Positions 35,471 to 43,717 of a DNA stretch of 64,000 nucleotides are shown piece after piece. The notes under the pieces are model-generated. The model did not search any database and was not told the origin of the DNA. It was given only the letters and a program-made list of their open reading frames with translations. Source of the DNA: Paenibacillus flagellatus (GTDB taxonomy: Bacteria; Bacillota; Bacilli; Paenibacillales; NBRC-103111); contig NZ_QJVJ01000003.1 of the NCBI RefSeq assembly GCF_003217775.1, forward strand, positions 558,001-622,000, given 5' to 3'. Numbering within the stretch: position 1 is the stretch's first letter; every line of letters begins with the position of its first letter. The position numbers and the translations under genes were made by a program.

Positions 35471-36691
35471 TCATTCGATGCCCGCCATCTTCAGCTTGTC
35501 GTCCCCGATCAGCCGATTCCCCGTCGGGACCAAGCCGCCTATGATCGAGCCGTTCTCGTCTTCCCCGCTCTCGGCGAATACAAACAGCGGGTTCAGACGA
35601 AATTCGCCCTGCTCCGTTCCGACCAATTCGGTTATTTCGGTCACCCGCCGGCTTCGGTCGCGGAACCGGGACAAGTGGACCATGACGTCGAGCGCCGCGC
35701 CGATCTGCTTCCTTACGACTTCGACCGGAAGGGCGGCGCCGCTCAGCACCATCGTTTCGAGCCGGCTGAGCATATCCGGCACCGAGTTCGCATGGCCGGT
35801 CGACAACGAGCCGTCGTGACCCGTGTTCATTGCCTGCAGCATATCAAACGCCTCCGCTCCGCGCACTTCGCCGACGATAATCCGGTTCGGGCGCATGCGG
35901 AGCGACGCGCGGATCAAGTCGCGGATCGAGATCGCTCCCTTGCCTTCGGTATTGGCGTTGCGCGTCTCGAGCCGGACCCAGTTCGGCAGCTCGCGAATTT
36001 GCAGCTCCGCCGAGTCCTCGATCGTCACGATCCGTTCGTCGGCGGGAACGAAGGCGCACAGCGCGTTCAAAAACGTCGTCTTGCCCGAGCCGGTTCCGCC
36101 GCCTATAAACAAGTTGTACTTCGCCCGCACCAGCTTGGCCAAAAAGGCGGCCGCCTCCCCGCTAATCGCGCCTCTCGCGACCAGATGCTCCATCCGAAGC
36201 GGATTCGCGGGAAATTTGCGGATCGTGACCGCCGGCCCTTTCAGCGCGATCGGCGGCAGCACGACGTGCACCCTCGAGCCGTCCGGCAGCCGGGCGTCCA
36301 CGATCGGCGACGATTCGTTGACGACGCGGTTCACTTTGGCGACGATCGACTGGATGACGTCCTCCAGCTTCGACTCCGATTCGAACCGGCCTTCGAAAAG
36401 CTCTACCCTCCCTTCCCGTTCGATAAAAATTTCGTCGTACGCGTTGATCATCACCTCCGTTATGGTCGGATCGTCGATGAGCGGCTGGAGCACGTCCAAC
36501 CCCCGAAAGGAATGAAAAATCGCCTGTACGATCGTCTGCCGCTCCTTGGCGGTCAAATACCGTTCGCCGGCGTACCGGAACACGGTTTCCTCGATCGCTT
36601 GGACGAAGCTTTCGTCCGAATGGGAGCCGGACAAATCGATCGTCTCACGAATCCGCTCGCGCAGCTGACGCGCTATCGAATCGGCCGACAA
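35471..36691 (-). CDS. tadA: TadA/CpaF-type pilus assembly ATPase
   Basis: A 406-residue hexameric secretion ATPase that powers Flp pilus assembly. Walker A is IGGGTGSGKTTFLNAL (residues 196-211), the Asp box is VTIEDSAELQI, Walker B is RIIVGEVRGAEAFDM and the His box is NTGHDGSLSTGHANS. The N-terminal domain carries LIDDPTITEVMINAYDEIFI. The start is a TTG at 36691: AAAGGGGG lies 9 bases before it, while the open frame upstream is a low-complexity Arg/Ser shadow of tadZ. It overlaps tadZ by 47 bases. Confidence 0.92.
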   Translation of the reverse strand: MSADSIARQLRERIRETIDLSGSHSDESFVQAIEETVFRYAGERYLTAKERQTIVQAIFHSFRGLDVLQPLIDDPTITEVMINAYDEIFIEREGRVELFEGRFESESKLEDVIQSIVAKVNRVVNESSPIVDARLPDGSRVHVVLPPIALKGPAVTIRKFPANPLRMEHLVARGAISGEAAAFLAKLVRAKYNLFIGGGTGSGKTTFLNALCAFVPADERIVTIEDSAELQIRELPNWVRLETRNANTEGKGAISIRDLIRASLRMRPNRIIVGEVRGAEAFDMLQAMNTGHDGSLSTGHANSVPDMLSRLETMVLSGAALPVEVVRKQIGAALDVMVHLSRFRDRSRRVTEITELVGTEQGEFRLNPLFVFAESGEDENGSIIGGLVPTGNRLIGDDKLKMAGIE

Positions 36692-37814
36692 CGGCTTCGC
36701 CCCCTTTCGGCGGACGAAGCGCGTCCGCCAGACGCGCGACCGACTCCGCGAACAGCGGCTCGGCGACCCGGCCGTCCGATCCGTGCATCCGTTTCCAGCG
36801 GGAAACGTACGGGAGCTTGTCCCGGATCGCCAATCCCGACTTCGCGGCGGACGCCTGACCGGCCGGCAATTCACCGGCATGCTTGTTCAAGACGAACCGG
36901 ATTCGGTCCCGATCCGGTAAAGCGCCCGCCTCGCCCCATTGCCCGAGCTCCTCCAGCAGACGGGCCGATCTCGCCGCAGACTCGTCATCCTCGTTGACGA
37001 GCCAGACGATCGCGTCGCTCGATTCGAGCGCGCCTAGCACGCGCTCGTGAGCCGTCGCCTCCAGGTCGAGCACGATCGCGTCGTACCGGTTCAGCGCCCG
37101 GATCGCGCCGACAAGACGGCGGGCGTCGTCCCGGCTCATCTCGAGGCTCTCCCGCATATGCCGGAAGCCGGGGAAATAATCGGCGCCGGAAACCGCTTCG
37201 CGCCCGATAAGTCCGCGCAGCCTCTCGCCGATCCGCTCCGACCCGGAGCGAAGATCGTACACGAGCCGGGCGGCCAGCTCGGCGTCGGCCTCCTGCGGGA
37301 ACACGAAGCCCGGTACGAGCTCCATATTCCAGTACAGGCAGAGGCTCCCCCGGGCCGCGAACGCCCTGGCGAGATGGACGGCCACGGTTGTCTTCCCGGT
37401 GCCGCCCGCCGCCGAAAAGACCGAGCAGACGGTCGCCTCGGAGCGGTCCGTGCCGCTTGGGCGGACGCCTCCGCCGGCTCCGCTCCGGTACAGCTCGAGC
37501 AGACGGCCGAACAGCCGGTGAAGCGGCTGGTACTTATGCACACCCGGAAGCCCCGAGGAATCGTCGGCCGCTTCCCCCGCCGTTTCGCATAACCGTACCC
37601 GGCAGCCGCCGGTTAATGCGCGAATGTCGAAGCTCGGATGAACGAGATACAAATGCGCCGCCCGGCTGCCGACGTAGTCGCGCAGCAGCTCTTCCCGCGA
37701 CAGCTGCTTCAGGATCAGCCTCCGGCCCCATTCGGACTCGCGGACGTACTCCGCCATATGCCCCGTGTAGGTCGTATCGGGGTCCGCCACGACGACCTCG
37801 AGCTTATCCGCCAT
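36645..37814 (-). CDS. TadZ/CpaE-like localisation ATPase
   Basis: A 389-residue MinD/ParA-superfamily protein with an N-terminal receiver-like domain (MADKLEVVVADPDTTYTGHM; about 1-110) and a C-terminal P-loop domain. Its Walker A is SVFSAAGGTGKTTVAVHLAR (about 131-150), with the single-lysine form rather than the KGG of classic ParA. VLDLEATAHERVL and FVLNKHAGELP follow. TadZ proteins position the pilus machine at the cell surface. It is the first large gene of the locus, 27 bases after a 31-residue membrane peptide gene. Confidence 0.88.
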   Translation of the reverse strand: MADKLEVVVADPDTTYTGHMAEYVRESEWGRRLILKQLSREELLRDYVGSRAAHLYLVHPSFDIRALTGGCRVRLCETAGEAADDSSGLPGVHKYQPLHRLFGRLLELYRSGAGGGVRPSGTDRSEATVCSVFSAAGGTGKTTVAVHLARAFAARGSLCLYWNMELVPGFVFPQEADAELAARLVYDLRSGSERIGERLRGLIGREAVSGADYFPGFRHMRESLEMSRDDARRLVGAIRALNRYDAIVLDLEATAHERVLGALESSDAIVWLVNEDDESAARSARLLEELGQWGEAGALPDRDRIRFVLNKHAGELPAGQASAAKSGLAIRDKLPYVSRWKRMHGSDGRVAEPLFAESVARLADALRPPKGGEAVVGRFDSASAARADS

Positions 37815-37841
37815 CCGATGACCGCCTCCTTCCGTTCGTCT

Positions 37842-37937
37842 TCATCCGCTCAACCAGCTCCATATCCCCGCCGCGACAAGCGCGATGCCGGCTACGGCCG
37901 CGCCGATCGCCAATCCCGCTTCTTGTCGTCGCGTCAT
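37842..37937 (-). CDS. Small single-pass membrane peptide leading the Tad operon (31 aa)
   Basis: A 31-residue reading frame with a strong GGAGGTGGGCC site before its ATG. The peptide starts MTRRQEAGLAIGAAVAGIAL and ends VAAGIWSWLSG: a basic N-terminus, one hydrophobic helix rich in Gly and Ala, and a Trp-containing end. It is the first coding sequence after the leader terminator and ends 27 bases before tadZ. It could be a structural microprotein of the pilus base or a regulator. I know of no named family. Confidence 0.6.
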   Translation of the reverse strand: MTRRQEAGLAIGAAVAGIALVAAGIWSWLSG

Positions 37938-37956
37938 GGCCCACCTCCAGCGGACA

Positions 37957-38005
37957 GCAAAAAAGCACCGCAAACGACGGTTCGAAACCGTAGCTTGCGG
38001 TGCTT
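37957..38005 (-). terminator. Intrinsic terminator between the kinase gene and the Tad operon
   Basis: On the minus strand an 11-bp outer stem (AAGCACCGCAA with TTGCGGTGCTT) encloses a 6-bp inner stem (ACGGTT with AACCGT). It is followed by six T residues. It ends the upstream kinase transcript, but it also lies downstream of the promoter at 38036-38065, so it may attenuate the pilus operon. Confidence 0.88.
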
Positions 38006-38035
38006 CCGCTTGTCCCAATTATTGCATTCGTTCCG

Positions 38036-38065
38036 ATTATATACCATCTTTCTCCATCTTTTCAA
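38036..38065 (-). promoter_or_regulatory. Sigma-A promoter upstream of the Tad operon
   Basis: Minus strand: TTGAAA (38065-38060), an 18-base spacer and a perfect TATAAT (38041-38036). It overlaps the last codons of the kinase gene. The predicted start near 38029 puts the terminator at 38005 within 25 bases. Confidence 0.65.
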
Positions 38066-39711
38066 GTACGTGCGAAAAAAAGTTTGCCGAACCAGCCTTC
38101 CCGCCTCCCTTCCGAGGCGATCCGATGCCGTTCCGTCGTCCGTTCCAGCCAAGCGCCAAGCGATTTTCGAAGCAGAGCAATCGTCTCCGGATCGCGCTGC
38201 ACGAGCCGTCCTTCCCACGCCGAACTGACGATCGTCTCGTACGGAACGTGCGGAATGACCGCGGCCGGCTTTGCCGGAAACGAAGCCAGCCATTCTTTCG
38301 CCCCCGGAAACGGCACCGCCTTGTTCGCGATAAATTCGACGCGCCGGCCGGCGTCCTTGCGCTTCATGAGCGCTTCCGCGGCTTTGCGCGTCGAGGGCGA
38401 CGCCCATCGCGACGGCTGCGGATCCGCGACGGCGACGACGATGTCCGCCACGTCAACAAGCTCCTCCACATCCTCCACCGGACCCGTGCCCCAATCTCCC
38501 GCATCGACGATCGTAACGGCCGCGTCGATGCGGAGCAACCGCTTCGCGAAACCGGCCCGCAAGTCGTCGGCGACCACCCCCGGAATAACGGGGATCCACT
38601 CGGCCAGCCCGTCGATCCACCGTAAGGCTTCGCCGGCAGCCGTCCGGCCGCAGCCGTCGGGCGCTCGGCGGTCCCCGTCGAGCAGCCCGAACAGCTCGGG
38701 ACGGGCTCGCGGATGCTCTGCGACCGCATGAGCGATCCCCGCATCGTCGAGCAAGGCGGCGATCGACAGCGCCGTAAACGTGGCGCCGGCTCCGGCATAT
38801 AGGCCGCCCACGGCGATTCGCAGCCGTCCCGACGGCACCGGCGGAACCCCGGACCCGGCGCTCGGCCTCGTCCCGCCGCCGGCTCCGCTTCCGGGCCTGC
38901 CCGCTTCCAAACAGCGCTCGAGCGCCGTTCGCGCCTCCTCCGCGGAAGCGGGCCTCCGTTCCGGTCGGTCGTCCAGCAGCTTGTCCACGAGCGCGGCCAG
39001 CATGCGCTCCGTCAGCCCGCCTCCGAGCTCGAGCGGCTTCCGCTCCGCCTGGTACGATCGTCCCCCGCTCAACACGTAATAAAACGTCGCGCCGAGCGAA
39101 TACAGATCGGACCGGCTGTCCGACCGCCCCGTCTCGAGCAGTTCCGGAGCGGCGAAGCCGATCGTGCCGAGCGGAACCGTGTCGGACGCGCGGCCCGGCG
39201 TCGCCTTTCGTGCGATGCCGAAATCGATCAGCCGGACGTGGTCCCCGGCGTCGATCATGATGTTGGACGGTTTCACGTCGCGGAATATGATCGGCCCGGT
39301 TTCGAGACCGTGCAAGTAACGGAGCAGGTCGCACAGCTGGATGCCGTACCGGATCATGGCCGCCGCCTCCAATCGCCGCCCGCTCCGCTCGAACAGTTGC
39401 TGCAGCGTAACGCCGTTCACGTATTCCATGACCAAATGGCTGAAGCCATTTTCGTCCGGAGGAAAATAATCGACCACATGCGGCAAATACGGGTGGTCCA
39501 GCTTCATGAGCACGGCCGCCTCGTGCTCGGCGGTCATTCCGGACGCGCCGAACGGGCGCGTTCGCTTCACCGCCCATCGTTTGCCCGGCAGCTTCAAATC
39601 GTCCGCTAAAAAAACGGTACCCATGCCGCCTTCCCCGATCGCCTTCGCGATCCGGTATCTCCCGCCGACAACGGTGCCGATCGGCCCTCGCGATTGATCG
39701 AACTGATTCAT
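38062..39711 (-). CDS. Ser/Thr protein kinase fused to a degenerate ParA/MinD-like domain
   Basis: A 549-residue two-domain protein. Residues about 19-270 form a Hanks-type kinase: G-loop IGEGGMGTV (25-33), Lys49 in WAVKRT, catalytic IIFRDVKPSNIMI (Phe replaces His of HRD; Asp145 and Asn150 kept), LIDFGIAR and GTIGFAAPE. After a Gly/Pro linker, residues about 297-540 look like a MinD/ParA fold: LRIAVGGLYAGAGATFTALS, with the P-loop shape but no lysine, then VTIVDAGDWGTGP and VADIVVAVADPQP. The second half therefore probably binds no ATP. No transmembrane helix or PASTA repeat is present. It sits just upstream of the Tad operon, whose last gene has an FHA domain, which suggests a kinase-reader pair. 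Confidence 0.9.
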   Translation of the reverse strand: MNQFDQSRGPIGTVVGGRYRIAKAIGEGGMGTVFLADDLKLPGKRWAVKRTRPFGASGMTAEHEAAVLMKLDHPYLPHVVDYFPPDENGFSHLVMEYVNGVTLQQLFERSGRRLEAAAMIRYGIQLCDLLRYLHGLETGPIIFRDVKPSNIMIDAGDHVRLIDFGIARKATPGRASDTVPLGTIGFAAPELLETGRSDSRSDLYSLGATFYYVLSGGRSYQAERKPLELGGGLTERMLAALVDKLLDDRPERRPASAEEARTALERCLEAGRPGSGAGGGTRPSAGSGVPPVPSGRLRIAVGGLYAGAGATFTALSIAALLDDAGIAHAVAEHPRARPELFGLLDGDRRAPDGCGRTAAGEALRWIDGLAEWIPVIPGVVADDLRAGFAKRLLRIDAAVTIVDAGDWGTGPVEDVEELVDVADIVVAVADPQPSRWASPSTRKAAEALMKRKDAGRRVEFIANKAVPFPGAKEWLASFPAKPAAVIPHVPYETIVSSAWEGRLVQRDPETIALLRKSLGAWLERTTERHRIASEGRREGWFGKLFFART

Positions 39712-39859
39712 CCGTTCCCCCCATTCCCGATCGTTACGCCCATTATAGCGCGATAAGAAACGGCATTTCCACCACCTTTTTCCATTCGCCGCTTCTTCAT
39801 ATCGAAAAAGCTCTCCTCATAAACTGGCAAAGACAGGTTTGCCGAAAGGAGGAAGCCCG

Positions 39860-41050
39860 ATGAAAGTGCTTTTGCGGCCCAACGATTCGTTCTGGTATTA
39901 CAGTCAGCTGCTCAACGTGCCGCTGCCGCTCGTCGTCGATTCGAACCCGAATTTGGACCCGAACCGCCTCGTTCCCGGAACGGAGGTGAACGTACCCGGC
40001 TTCGTTGCGATCGATTATCGGATCCAGCCGGGCGATTCGCTCTGGAAGCTGGCCGGTCAAAGCGGAACCAACGTCGACGCGCTGCTGCTGCTCAACCCGA
40101 CGGTTCGCCCGGAGCGGCTCGTCGTCGGCCAAGTCGTCCGCCTTCCCCGTCGCGTCACTTGGTTCGTCGTCGATACGAATAAGCCATACGACTATGCCGC
40201 CTTGATCGCCGACCTGAACCGGCTGTCGGACGTGTATCCGTTCATGAGGCGCCGGTCGATCGGGCCGTCGGTCATGAACAAGGCCATTCCCGAGCTCCGG
40301 ATCGGCCGAGGGGCGAAGCGGGTGCACGCCAACGCCTCGTTCCACGCGAACGAATGGATTACGACGCCGGTGCTCGTCCGATTGATGAACGAATATTTGC
40401 TCGCCTTGACGAACCGCGGCGCCATTCGAGGTTTGCAAATGGGGCCTTTTTACGATACGGCGACCCTTTCGGTCGTGCCGATGGTCAACCCGGACGGCGT
40501 CGATCTCGTCGTACGCGGACTTCCGGCGTCCGAGCCGTACCGCAGCAGCGTCCTGCAAATCAACGGGGGCAGCACCGATTTTTCCGGCTGGAAAGCGAAT
40601 ATTCGCGGCGTCGACTTGAACAACCAGTTCCCCGCGCTGTGGGAGGAAGATACGATCGGCGCGCCGCAGCAGCCGTCTCCGCGCGACTATCATGGAACGA
40701 CCCCGCTTACCGAGCCGGAATCGATCGCAATGGCGCAGCTGACGAGGGAGAGCGACTTCGACCGCGTGCTCGCCTTTCACACGCAGGGGCAAGTCATTTA
40801 TTGGGGATTTCAAAACTTGGAACCGCCGGAATCGGAGACGATCGCCAACGAATTCGCCCGCGTCAGCGGCTATACGCCCGAACGTACGATCAACAGCTTT
40901 GCCGGGTACAAAGATTGGTTCATCCAGGATTGGCGCCGGCCGGGCTTTACGATCGAGGTCGGCCGCGGGGTCAACCCGCTCCCGCTCTCGCAGTTCCCCG
41001 AAATATACGAGCAAAGTCTCGGCATCCTGCTCGCCTCGCTGTATATGTGA
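39860..41050 (+). CDS. LysM-repeat M14 peptidoglycan peptidase (gamma-D-Glu-DAP type)
   Basis: A 396-residue protein with two N-terminal LysM repeats (about 1-48 and 53-96; the second has YRIQPGDSLWKLAGQSG). An M14 zinc carboxypeptidase domain follows. Zinc ligands are ANASFHANEWITTP (His162 and Glu165, HxxE) and VLAFHTQGQ; the catalytic Glu is in FTIEVGRG. The architecture matches endopeptidase I of Bacillus sphaericus, which cuts gamma-D-Glu-DAP bonds during sporulation or wall turnover. No signal peptide is visible, as in that family. GGAGGAAGCCCG precedes the ATG at 39860. Confidence 0.92.
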   Translation: MKVLLRPNDSFWYYSQLLNVPLPLVVDSNPNLDPNRLVPGTEVNVPGFVAIDYRIQPGDSLWKLAGQSGTNVDALLLLNPTVRPERLVVGQVVRLPRRVTWFVVDTNKPYDYAALIADLNRLSDVYPFMRRRSIGPSVMNKAIPELRIGRGAKRVHANASFHANEWITTPVLVRLMNEYLLALTNRGAIRGLQMGPFYDTATLSVVPMVNPDGVDLVVRGLPASEPYRSSVLQINGGSTDFSGWKANIRGVDLNNQFPALWEEDTIGAPQQPSPRDYHGTTPLTEPESIAMAQLTRESDFDRVLAFHTQGQVIYWGFQNLEPPESETIANEFARVSGYTPERTINSFAGYKDWFIQDWRRPGFTIEVGRGVNPLPLSQFPEIYEQSLGILLASLYM

Positions 41051-41067
41051 GCAGGATGTCGGCAAAA

Positions 41068-41091
41068 AAAGGAGGCCCGCGGGCCTCCTTT
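41068..41091. terminator. Bidirectional terminator, 24-base perfect palindrome
   Basis: AAAGGAGGCCCG (41068-41079) and CGGGCCTCCTTT (41080-41091) lie between the converging M14 and NlpC/P60 genes, with A and T tracts at the edges. Confidence 0.8.
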
Positions 41092-41099
41092 ACGACGAT

Positions 41100-42320
41100 T
41101 CAGTAGCCCGACGGCGTTGCGTCCGGCCGCAAATAGCGCCTCGCTCCGGCGTATTCCTTCGCATAGTCGGGCGCATCCAGCGAAACGAATTCGATCGACC
41201 GCTCCGACTTCGGGGAATGGATCATGCGGCCGCCGCCGGCGTACATCCCGACGTGATGCACCTTGCCTTTGCCGTTGTCGCGCGCGAAGAAAACAAGGTC
41301 GCCCGGCTGCAGCGAGCCGCGCTCGACCGCCGTCCCTTCGTTCGCTTGATCCGAAGCGTCGCGCGGGATGTCGATGCCGTGAAAGCCGTACAGCGAATGC
41401 GTAAAACCCGAGCAGTCGAAGCCGAAGCCGGACACGCCCGCCCATAAGTACGGCAAGCCGAGAAACTGCTTCGCCGTTTCGACGAGCCGCTCTCCCGTCG
41501 GCGGTTCGAGAGGCCGGTCCGGTGCGACGATCGTCGCGTCCGATCGAAGCAAATATTTCTCCTCTCCGCTCGGCGTCGCCACGACGTATGCGCCGTCCGA
41601 CTCGCGGCGAACCGGGAGCCGAGTGTTGAAGCTCACTTCCAGAAACGGCGCCATCCCGGCCGGATCGTCATACAGGACGGCCGATTTCGTCTTGACGACG
41701 GCGACCGGACGAGAGGACGCTTCGATCGCGCAGCCGTCCTGTCGGGGCGCAAGCTGCCGCATCGGCATCCAGCCCGGATAGCCTTCCTTATGGCGCGAAG
41801 TCGATTGGCCCGGTACGATCACGTTCGCCCATTCCCCCGACGTCCCCAGCAGCTTCACCCGCTGCCCGTACAACGCCTGCGTCTCCAGCTTGCCGACGAG
41901 CCATAGCTTCTCCTGCAGCGTCATGCTTGCCGTCCACCGCTTCATGTCGACGGCCGCCGCCAATGCCGGTTCGTCCTTCAAGCGGTTTCGCCCCGGCTCG
42001 CTCCATAGCGTCGCAACCGCCGCTTGGACGACATATTCCCTTTCCAGATCCCCGTCTTCGACCGCCGCCTCGGTTCGTACGCACCCGTCGTACCCGCTCG
42101 GCGATTCGCGATCCGTCATCGTCAACGCCCCCCATTCCGATAAAGGCTGCGCCGGCTCCGGCTTCTCCGGCGAGGCCGTCAAGTCCGGGCCGGCGACATC
42201 TTCGACCGCAACGGCTTCGTCCGCTCCGTCCCGCACCTGCTCCCACGCCCCGCCGCAGCCGAACAAACCGGCCGCCGCCAGCATGAAAAGCAAGCCGGTC
42301 GCGGCGTTTCGCATCCTCAT
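41100..42320 (-). CDS. NlpC/P60 (C40) cell-wall endopeptidase lipoprotein
   Basis: A 406-residue exported peptidase. The lipobox LFGC places the lipidated Cys at residue 22. The middle (about 90-280) resembles SH3b-type repeats, for example VAVVKTKSAVLYDDPAGMAP. The C-terminal NlpC/P60 domain has catalytic Cys in SGFGFDCSGFTHSLYGFHGI and His in GKVHHVGMYAGGGRMIHSP. Proteins of this plan (YkfC-like) cut gamma-D-Glu-diamino-acid bonds in muropeptides. It converges on the LysM-M14 gene, another enzyme for the same type of bond. Start is ATG 42320 or the Met two codons on. Confidence 0.92.
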   Translation of the reverse strand: MRMRNAATGLLFMLAAAGLFGCGGAWEQVRDGADEAVAVEDVAGPDLTASPEKPEPAQPLSEWGALTMTDRESPSGYDGCVRTEAAVEDGDLEREYVVQAAVATLWSEPGRNRLKDEPALAAAVDMKRWTASMTLQEKLWLVGKLETQALYGQRVKLLGTSGEWANVIVPGQSTSRHKEGYPGWMPMRQLAPRQDGCAIEASSRPVAVVKTKSAVLYDDPAGMAPFLEVSFNTRLPVRRESDGAYVVATPSGEEKYLLRSDATIVAPDRPLEPPTGERLVETAKQFLGLPYLWAGVSGFGFDCSGFTHSLYGFHGIDIPRDASDQANEGTAVERGSLQPGDLVFFARDNGKGKVHHVGMYAGGGRMIHSPKSERSIEFVSLDAPDYAKEYAGARRYLRPDATPSGY

Positions 42321-42397
42321 GTCCGAATCCCGCCTCCACCAACCGTTCGTTGCTCATTGTATTCGGCGTCGTCGGAACTATTCCTTCAAGGGATCGC

Positions 42398-43348
42398 TTA
42401 AGCGTGATGGAGCGTCTTCGGCGTCAGCGAGTTCGCCCACCGGACGAGGTCGACGTTGCCGCCGCTCAAGACGAGCGCGACGCGCTTCCCTTCCAGGCCG
42501 AGCGAGCGGTTCAGGACGGCGGCCAAGCCGACGGCGCCCGCCCCTTCCGCGAGCACCTTCGCCCGCTCCAGCAGCATGATCATCGCCGCCGCGATTTCTT
42601 CCTCCGACACGAGCGCGAAATCGTCGACATAGCGCAGCATCATGCGGAGCGGCAGGTCGCCCGGACGCTTCACGAGCAGGCCGTCGGCGACGGAAACGGG
42701 CTTCTCGACGCGGCTGATCGCGCGGTTCCGCCACGAATCGTAGCCGGAGCGCGCCGTTTCCGGCTGCACGCCGATGACGCGGATGTCGGGACGTACCGTC
42801 TTCGCGGCGAGCGCGATGCCGGAGAGAAGGCCGCCTCCTCCGACCGGGACAAGAATGGCGTCGACATCGGGCAAATCGTCCACGATTTCGATACCGACCG
42901 TTCCTTGTCCCGCGATGACGTGCCGGTCGTCGAACGCGTGCACGAAGGTGGCCCCTTCCGTACGGGCGATCCGGGTCGCATGCTCGTACGCCTCGTCATA
43001 GGTGGCGCCGTGCAGCACGACGGTCGAGCCGTACTCCTCCGTCGCCGACACTTTCGCGTCCGGCGCGCCCGTCGGCATGACGACGGTCGAGCGGATGCCC
43101 GCCTGTGCGGCGGCGAGCGCCACGCCTTGGGCATGATTGCCCGCCGACGCGGTTACGACACCCGCGGCGCGCTCCTCCGGCGTAAGGCTGGCGATTTTGT
43201 TCATCGCCCCTCTCACTTTGAAAGCGCCGGTGCGCTGCATGTTCTCCATCTTCATGTAAAGCTCGCAGCCCGCCATTCGGCTGAACGTTTGCGAATGGAC
43301 GAGCGGCGTCCGGTGAACGCGGCCGTTCAGCCGGAATTTCGCCTGCAC
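42398..43348 (-). CDS. ilvA: Threonine dehydratase (PLP-dependent), 5' end apparently frameshifted
   Basis: A catabolic-length (about 316-residue) threonine ammonia-lyase making 2-oxobutanoate for isoleucine synthesis. The PLP lysine is in RTGAFKVRGAMNKIA, the phosphate-binding loop is VPVGGGGLLSG and the asparagine loop is TASAGNHAQGVALAA. There is no C-terminal ACT domain. The upstream Ile-type T-box supports an anabolic role. The best ribosome site (GAGGTGG) serves an ATG at 43386, but from there the frame stops after six codons. One extra base in the G-run after that ATG would join it to the gene and give the expected start (GDYQALVGYEDVVQ). As read, translation would begin at GTG 43348. 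Confidence 0.85.
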   Translation of the reverse strand: MQAKFRLNGRVHRTPLVHSQTFSRMAGCELYMKMENMQRTGAFKVRGAMNKIASLTPEERAAGVVTASAGNHAQGVALAAAQAGIRSTVVMPTGAPDAKVSATEEYGSTVVLHGATYDEAYEHATRIARTEGATFVHAFDDRHVIAGQGTVGIEIVDDLPDVDAILVPVGGGGLLSGIALAAKTVRPDIRVIGVQPETARSGYDSWRNRAISRVEKPVSVADGLLVKRPGDLPLRMMLRYVDDFALVSEEEIAAAMIMLLERAKVLAEGAGAVGLAAVLNRSLGLEGKRVALVLSGGNVDLVRWANSLTPKTLHHA

Positions 43349-43418
43349 GACGTCCTCGTAGCCGACTAATGCTTGGTAATCCCCATGTAAACCACCTCAT
43401 CGCTTTGTATTGAAAAAC

Positions 43419-43711
43419 AAAAAAAGCCCTCATCCCTAAGGGACGAGAGCGTTCTCGCGGTACCACCCTAATTCCGTGCGATACGTCGATCCGCTAGCAG
43501 GACGACGAAGCAACGGCGCTTCCTATCGGCATACCATCATATGCCGTTCCTGGTAACGGTGGAAATCCGTGTTCCCTACTTGCGTTCGGGTTCCGTCTCC
43601 GAGGTGATTTTCGACGCCGTCTGCACATCGGCTCGCACCATACCGCCGACTCTCTGGGAACAGGGGGAAGCGTCTACTCTTCCTCTTCATCGATTTTTGC
43701 GAATCTGTTTG
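43419..43711 (-). promoter_or_regulatory. T-box leader riboswitch, isoleucine specifier (AUC)
   Basis: The T-box sequence AGGGTGGTACCGCGAGAAC occupies 43469-43451 on the minus strand. It is followed by the terminator CTCGTCCC TTA GGGATGAG and a T-run (43447-43419). The specifier-loop region GAAAATCACCTCGGAG places codon ATC (Ile) at 43608-43606. The acceptor-pairing TGGT suits a tRNA with A at position 73, such as tRNA-Ile. Uncharged tRNA-Ile should promote read-through into ilvA. It fills the 375-base gap. Confidence 0.93.
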
Positions 43712-43717
43712 ACGACT

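Noticed and set aside
37957-38005. CRISPR-like or integration-site repeat
   Set aside because: A single inverted repeat with a T-tail and no second copy; an intrinsic terminator explains it fully.
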